A stretch of DNA of 64,000 nt from assembly GCA_026874595.1 (NCBI GenBank), contig CM049318.1:49752750-49816749 (forward strand), written 5' to 3'. Position 1 is the first letter of the stretch. Each line of letters starts with the position of its first letter. The position numbers were made by a program, and so were the translations under genes. Positions 58,770 through 64,000 of the stretch are shown in pieces. The notes under the pieces were generated by a model. That model searched no databases. It was not told the DNA's origin and was given only the letters and a program-made list of their open reading frames with translations. The stretch is from Sipunculus nudus. Taxonomy: Eukaryota; Annelida; Sipuncula; Golfingiida; Sipunculidae.

Positions 58770-59540
58770 TGTAAATTTAGCAAATTCTCTGCATCAACAT
58801 AATCTTCAATTACCCCGGCCAGAAAATATATATGCCCTACACATAATTCCTTCCGGTTTACACTTTGATTGGTCAATAATATTTTCAAGAAAGTCTGATA
58901 AATTAAGCAGCATACTTATTTTTCAAATTTACGTTTCTGCGATGGTTACTATATATGTCTTCTTTCAATGCACGCGGACATTTGCCAGTCTGATGCTTTC
59001 CTGGCAGATATTTATATGTTGCATGTTTTCCAGGCTTAACCACTGGCTAATCAACACTGGTTTACCTACATTGGCATGCCATCGTTTCCTCCCGGGAGTG
59101 ATCAGCATTCATGCTATTCTCACAACCTGCCATCTCCTTGGCTCGGGGGATGTGTGTCAATGAGATGTGACCACCCACGTCCCAATTAGGCTTTAGCAAG
59201 CCCGAAAGATAAAAAAACCTGTCATGTAATTTCTTTATTACTTAAAGCCGGCTATTCAACAACCTTTTCTACATGTTTAATGTGATTTCTGGCTTACTCT
59301 TCGTGGTAATAATGAATTCTGGGTAATTCCCTTTAAAAAAGTTTTTTAAAGCGCCTCTGTGATGTATGTATGAGCTATTTGTAAACAGAGCTGTATTGAC
59401 AAACGGGGAAAAACCTTGCAGAATATGTTGTATAAGACATTTGGAGGTCACTTGTTGCAATACGGCCTTTGTAAAAAAAAACTCTTGTTTGTCCATCTTT
59501 GCCAGGTGTCACTGCTGAATACATGTTTATTGTTTTAACG
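58770..59540. other. Non-coding stretch
   Basis: Nothing beyond short overlapping open frames on both strands. Confidence 0.4.
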
Positions 59541-59544
59541 GGTC

Positions 59545-59610
59545 CCCCAAGTGTTATAAACACATGGATATAAACAAAATGAACGGCCTGTATATGGTAG
59601 GATTTTGCCT
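59545..59610. repeat. Short dispersed repeat, second member
   Basis: It shares CACATGGATATAAACAAAA and GGCCTGTATATGGTAGGATTT-like sequence with 16853-16920 in the same orientation. Confidence 0.55.
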
Positions 59611-59679
59611 TTTCTGTATTCTTCCTAGTTCAATGAATAATCTTTAGTAAAGAGACGTCGTAGAAAGGCGCTTTAAGAC

Positions 59680-59770
59680 CAGCTTTTAGTGCGGCATGGG
59701 CCGACAGATTCGAACCCATTCCTCCCACACGTCCCTCCTACATCGCACAGATTAACAAATACTGCCACTT
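59680..59770 (-). repeat. Possible SINE head (B-box-like word)
   Basis: The minus strand carries GGGTTCGAATCTGTCGGCCC near 59700-59720, a good B-box match, but no convincing tRNA fold or A box at the right distance. It may be a decayed tRNA-derived SINE. Confidence 0.25.
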
Positions 59771-60778
59771 GAACAGAAGCCATCATTTTTATCACCTCTT
59801 TCAAGAAAGGTCAACACCTTTACAGCGTCGCAAAGTAAATCTGTGTATTTCAAACATACTTAAATCATGATAAATCGCCACAATAATTCCTTTTTGTAAA
59901 AGGTAATTTGCAGTGGCAAACAAAATATATTTTTAAGAAATATAAGGTGGACAATATTGGAACATAGTATAAAAGAATCATTAATACCTTTAATTAAATA
60001 TTCTTTTTACCACGACTTAATGGCATAACATCAGATTTTCAATACAAGAAGTTCTAAAATACGCTTTGTGTTTCCTATTGCGATAACTTGTACCACTCTA
60101 CAAATGGTGGCCAACATAGGCATTGGCAACATATGTATCATCTTCCAGGAAGACCCACTTGCTACAAGTAGCCATGGCATGATAAACAGGAATAGCTTCA
60201 GGGTACCTGGTAAATTAAAGGTCAAACAGACTGCCCTGTAGCCTGCGGGAGTCCCTGTCAGCAGTCTGACCCTTGATATTCGAGAGATGGCGTTACTGGG
60301 TGCAAGGGTCCAGGTTGAACTTACAGATATTGAGGCTCTTACTAAAGTGAAGTTAAAGCAAGCACGCTATGATACCTCTGGTACAATAACAATAGAATCA
60401 TATTGTATATTTGTGAAACTGGCATTAGCGAATAAGAACATATTAAAACTCCTAAATGGCCTGTTACTTTTATCCCATTCGTCGAGAATGACCACTCTGA
60501 ACACAGTATTGGTCTATGGCCTTACCCTGGTCAGCTTATATAGTATATTCTTTTAATTGATTACTGATAAATCACTAACTTTTATATCCGCTAGAACATT
60601 TTTTAAATTTCCCATAAATTTCACAATTGGTCAAAAGAGTTTAAGATAATGTTCAATATACATTATAAGTATGCTACATTATAAGTGGTCGGTAAAACAT
60701 TTGAATATTCATTTATTGCAGAAGAGAAGGCAATATTATGACATGTATCTTAGGCGACAGATCAGAATCCAGTCTGAA
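59771..60778. other. Non-coding stretch
   Basis: An 89-codon plus-strand frame (60287-60556) has no splice consensus at either end and no domain. No repeat is recognised. Confidence 0.4.
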
Positions 60779-61334
60779 ATATAAATCTACATTCTAGGGA
60801 ATGCAAGCCTCCGCCATGTGGATGGTCCCTATTGTGGGATGCTCCCACATCTGATTGCATTCACTTATTCGGCCCATATTCCCAGGTTAATTGTACATTG
60901 TGACTATACATTTGTGAATATTCCTCGATGCAGTTCCTGAATCCGGGTCTTGTGCCGAATCCACAGCAATATATGATCAATTCTGCATTGGTTCTTTCAT
61001 TGGGCCCCTTTGGTGGGATACTCCTTAATCCGTGTTTGCATTCACCTATTCGGCCCATATTCCCAGGTTCATTCGTGCAGAATTGACTCTATGTGTGAAT
61101 ATTCTTTGATGAATTTCCTGAATCCGGATTCACACCAAAATCTAAACCATTCTTGAATGGTCCATTCCCGAAATACTCATGAGATGAAAAAATGTCATGA
61201 GATTACGTTCATGATTGCGTGAGTTATGTTTGAACAAACACACACACAAATACACCCTCAAATACACACACCATATCATACATACAAACACAAACATGAA
61301 AGGGTATAAACTCATCCTCTTGGCGGAGGCACTA
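60779..61334 (-). mobile_element. Helitron-like short element, copy 7, with internal duplication
   Basis: The plus strand opens with TAAATCTACATTCTAGGGAATGCAAGCCTCCGCCATG, the inverse of the family's hairpin end (CTAG decayed to TTTA), and closes with ATCCTCTTGGCGGAGGCA near 61334. The block GCATTCACTTATTCGGCCCA plus TATTCCCAGGTT and the following TGTGAATATTC..GATG..TTCCTGAATCCGG occurs twice, at about 60858-60950 and 61040-61130, so this copy holds a partial tandem duplication and is ~556 bp. Confidence 0.7.
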
Positions 61335-62227
61335 ACTTCACTTCGGTCATGTGAACATAAAAATTACCTTTGAGTTCATTGTTTGTTGGACCTCAGCAGG
61401 CGGGGCTTAATGATTAATTACAGCGTTTCCTTTCGGTACTAGGTCGTGAAGGCAGCTCACGAGGCTCTTGTAACCCCATATAGTACGAGGGAGCCATTGT
61501 TTTCGTTTTAATAATGTGGTACTGATCATAAAGTCAAATCGTTCAATAATGCTACCCGAAACACGGCAAATAGTGAAAATAAGATGTGTCGTGCAGTGTC
61601 GTTCATTCTACTTTCATTTTAAATTTCAGTTTGTGGATATGAAATTCGAGTACAAAAATAACACGTTTGGGAAGAACCTTTACACATCGTGCTCTCTCAA
61701 TTAACTTAAAGTAATAGTTCTAAAACCTACATATCAAATTGCTACTAGGGAAATTATTTCAACTAGAGCCATTTAGAAGAACGTAAAATAAACAAGTCCA
61801 AAAGTCGAATATGTACATTACTAGATTTAAATAAAAAATGACATTAACGTCTCTTTATAATCACGGAAAAAAGAGTAGTTAAATGCTTTTAAGCTTAAGT
61901 GGAAATTCAGCATATTGTAAAAAAAGCTGTAATCATCTGGAAATCCATGAACGGAAATGACGGCAAAACAATTTGCCGTGACATCAAAAGATTTGGAAGT
62001 GATACGAGGGGTCGTATTTGTAATTGTCTTAAGCTTTCCAGTGGAGAATTAACACGAAATTGCGACTCGAAATTAATTTAAGGCCGCTTTGTAACTGCAG
62101 AATCAGACTGTTTATTATTATCCTTTTAGCAAAATCGGAATACTTGGTATGCATTTTTGAAGAACTGCGAATGATCTCGTTATATTCGTGAATAATCTCG
62201 TCATATTGTTTAAGAATAACACCGAGA
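61335..62227. other. Non-coding stretch
   Basis: No gene or repeat recognised; short frames only. Confidence 0.4.
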
Positions 62228-62600
62228 AAGATTCATATTCACGTGATTTTTTAAAAATAAATTTCTTAGTAAACGTCATGGAGAGTTGACTGGCATGAAT
62301 TGGCTTTTCAACCAGGAGTCAGAGAAGAATTTACGTCATCCTAAAAAAGGCTGAAAATATACGCCCGCTCGTACATATTAATCACCAGATTCTTTTTCTT
62401 CTGTTTCCAAGAAAATTCATTATCACGTGATTTTTTGGGGTAAATTTCCAAGTTACCTTCGTCAAGAGTTGACTGGCATGTATTGGTTTTTAATAAATCG
62501 GCAGAGAGGAATTAACGTCATCATATAAACGTTGAAAGCATACGCCCGCTCTCCCATGTTAATCACCAGATTTATCTTCTGTTGTCCAACTAAGGTTCAT
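62228..62600. repeat. Tandem duplication, ~184-bp unit
   Basis: Units at about 62232-62415 and 62416-62599 share TTCAT.ATTCACGTGATTTTTT/TTCATTATCACGTGATTTTTT, GAGTTGACTGGCATG, AACGTCATC/TTACGTCATC, ATACGCCCGCTC and TTAATCACCAGATT. A third unit may start at GGTTCATCTCG (62594) and then decay. Each unit has a CACGTG E-box and a CGTCA word. Confidence 0.8.
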
Positions 62601-63000
62601 CTCGTATGCGTCAGGACGTTTCTCTGTTCTCTTTCCATTGTTTAAGGTAATAATGGACTCCGATATGACGGGATAAGATGACGATTTTTTTCAAGAGTGA
62701 CGTCACGCAGATTCACATTCCTTCCTCAAGAAGATCTTTACACTCATCTTGTTTCCAACATTAACTGTGCGGTCCGATAACTGGTAACGAAGATATGGCT
62801 AAACTAAACAAATAATAAATAAATAAATTTTAGATGTCAGCGTAAACTATTACTTAGGGATATTCTAAATCAGCCAGGCATTTCAATACTTTTTGAAACC
62901 GCGTGCTTCATCTTAACCGTGTTCACAAATTCATGATCGTTCTAAAAACTTTTCTCACCAGCTTACTCTGCTAAAACTCATCATTACTCACTCTTAAAAG
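62601..63000. other. Non-coding stretch
   Basis: Nothing recognised apart from AATAAATAAATAAAT at 62811-62827. Confidence 0.4.
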
Positions 63001-63026
63001 ATAATAATAATAATAATAATAATAAA

Positions 63027-63071
<45 letters not shown>

Positions 63072-63076
63072 CATTA

Positions 63077-63136
<60 letters not shown>

Positions 63137-63150
63137 TTATAATAATAATA
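63001..63150. repeat. (ATT)n microsatellite with an inverted start
   Basis: About eight AAT units (63003-63027) switch to roughly 35 ATT units, then back to AATAAT near 63141. The AAT and ATT parts are reverse complements and can pair. The poly-Asn frame across it is an artefact. Confidence 0.95.
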
Positions 63151-63176
63151 GTTATAATGAAAATAATATGTATACG

Positions 63177-63310
63177 TATCTTGTGCCGGATTCACACCAA
63201 ATTCTAATCGAATCTTCTTGGCCAATTTCCTAAATGCCCTCAAATTTCCATGCGATTCCGTTCATAATTGCGTGAGTTATGGTTTGAACAAACAGACACA
63301 CACACACGCG
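63177..63310 (-). mobile_element. Helitron-like short element, copy 8, fragment
   Basis: TCTTGTGCCGGATTCACACC, CATGCGATTCCGTTCATAAT, TTGCGTGAGTTATG-like and (CA)n/(CG) sequence match the middle of the family on the minus strand. Both ends are missing; the (ATT)n array abuts the side where the hairpin end should be. Confidence 0.6.
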
Positions 63311-64000
63311 CGCGAACGCTGATAAATGTCTTGTCAGGTTTTAGGCATTTACGTATATCATGAAGTAGAATTTCCGGCCTTTCGCCGAGCAAGAAATAAC
63401 AATTTCCATCCAGACAGTATAAGGGGAAGTTCAAGTCATATACAACATCAGAACGACCACAAATGACTTAAGAAAGATGGAGTTGAAGTTTATGAGAATA
63501 AAAAACATAATACACAGCTTTTATGATGTTAATCATGTGAACATATCAGTGAACCAAACCCACCAGTGGACCGCCGAAGCTGTTGGGGGACAAGTTGCAA
63601 AAAGGTTAATGTACACTTGAATCTTCAAAAGGAGCATTCTGCCGGAAACGTTTCTCCGGTTTCGCCTTTTTACGGTTGTCGCAAAATAAGCACTGGATCT
63701 GTTGAAAACATTACGGCACGATTTCCTGACAAGCGCTATACAACTGAACTGACCCAGTAACAATGAATTTGAGAGCCCCCGTCTCGAACGGACCACCTGC
63801 GGTACATAAGGTGGAGGGTCTGGTGCACAAACCCTAATAACTTTAATGGCTTACCAGACGTTAATTTTTCTATACCGCATGATAAGGAAATGTCATATTC
63901 GTAAACGGAGAACCGCAACATATTCATTTTACCCATTTTTTCCATGTTAGGAACAATACCTGTTCTTGCGTTTGCAAAAAAAAACTTTATGCAGTCTGTT
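63311..64000. other. Non-coding stretch to the right edge
   Basis: Overlapping frames on both strands at 63533-63945 have no splice or domain support. No repeat is recognised. Confidence 0.35.

Noticed and set aside
59690-59770. Possible tRNA gene on the minus strand
   Set aside because: A B-box-like word is present but acceptor and anticodon stems do not form; listed only as a possible SINE remnant.
60287-60556. 89-codon plus-strand frame with protein-like start
   Set aside because: No acceptor or donor at its edges and the second half is hydrophobic low-complexity sequence.
62971-63243. Poly-asparagine frame
   Set aside because: Translation of an (ATT)n microsatellite.

Overview
The window looks like animal nuclear DNA that is almost entirely non-coding. 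It is AT-rich, full of (TA)n, (GA)n and (ATT)n microsatellites and long poly-G/poly-C runs. The longest open frame is 143 codons and lies inside a repeat. Repeat types seen are Helitron-like short elements, a tRNA-derived SINE, LINE debris, a gypsy-sized LTR family, and a roughly 180-bp satellite inside a Helitron-like element. That mix fits a marine invertebrate, most likely a lophotrochozoan and perhaps a mollusc. The taxon is an inference; no gene in the window identifies it.

Layout. 1-4135: one copy of a dispersed repeat, interrupted by a ~2.15 kb CpG-rich island (about 355-2515, with more than 20 TACGC/GCGTA words) and by a ~1.1 kb nested terminal-inverted-repeat element (2851-3975). 4681-15015: Helitron-like short elements (five copies) and a ~735-bp tandem duplication (6340-7830). 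15-26 kb: AT-rich DNA with G/C tracts, a minisatellite (22.1 kb), a SINE (23.3 kb), a hammerhead-ribozyme-like motif between TA tracts (25.1 kb) and a second Helitron-type end (26.55 kb). 27-34 kb: an inverted repeat around a C22 run, another Helitron-like copy, a probable terminal exon of an unidentified gene (minus strand, 32653-33003) and a decayed LINE 3' end (33.7-34.1 kb). 36.3-39.25 kb: the satellite-bearing element with a near-identical 1327-bp duplication. 39.4-40.2 kb and 50.5-51.2 kb: two LTR copies in opposite orientation. 42.5-44.9 kb: a palindromic MITE, a tandem array, and the second copy of the repeat found at 1-4135. 51-58 kb: three weak exon candidates and a 50-bp minisatellite. 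60.8-64 kb: two more Helitron-like copies, a 184-bp tandem duplication and an (ATT)n array.

No complete gene, rRNA, functional tRNA or CRISPR array is visible. The only protein-coding calls are one reasonably supported terminal exon and several weak exon candidates, which would sit in long repeat-filled introns or intergenic DNA. The most informative structures are the two diverged copies of one repeat that act as empty sites for each other's insertions, the foldback MITE with 8-bp target duplications, the hammerhead-like fold, and the recent satellite duplication. All similarity statements were made by eye within the window; no database search was run.
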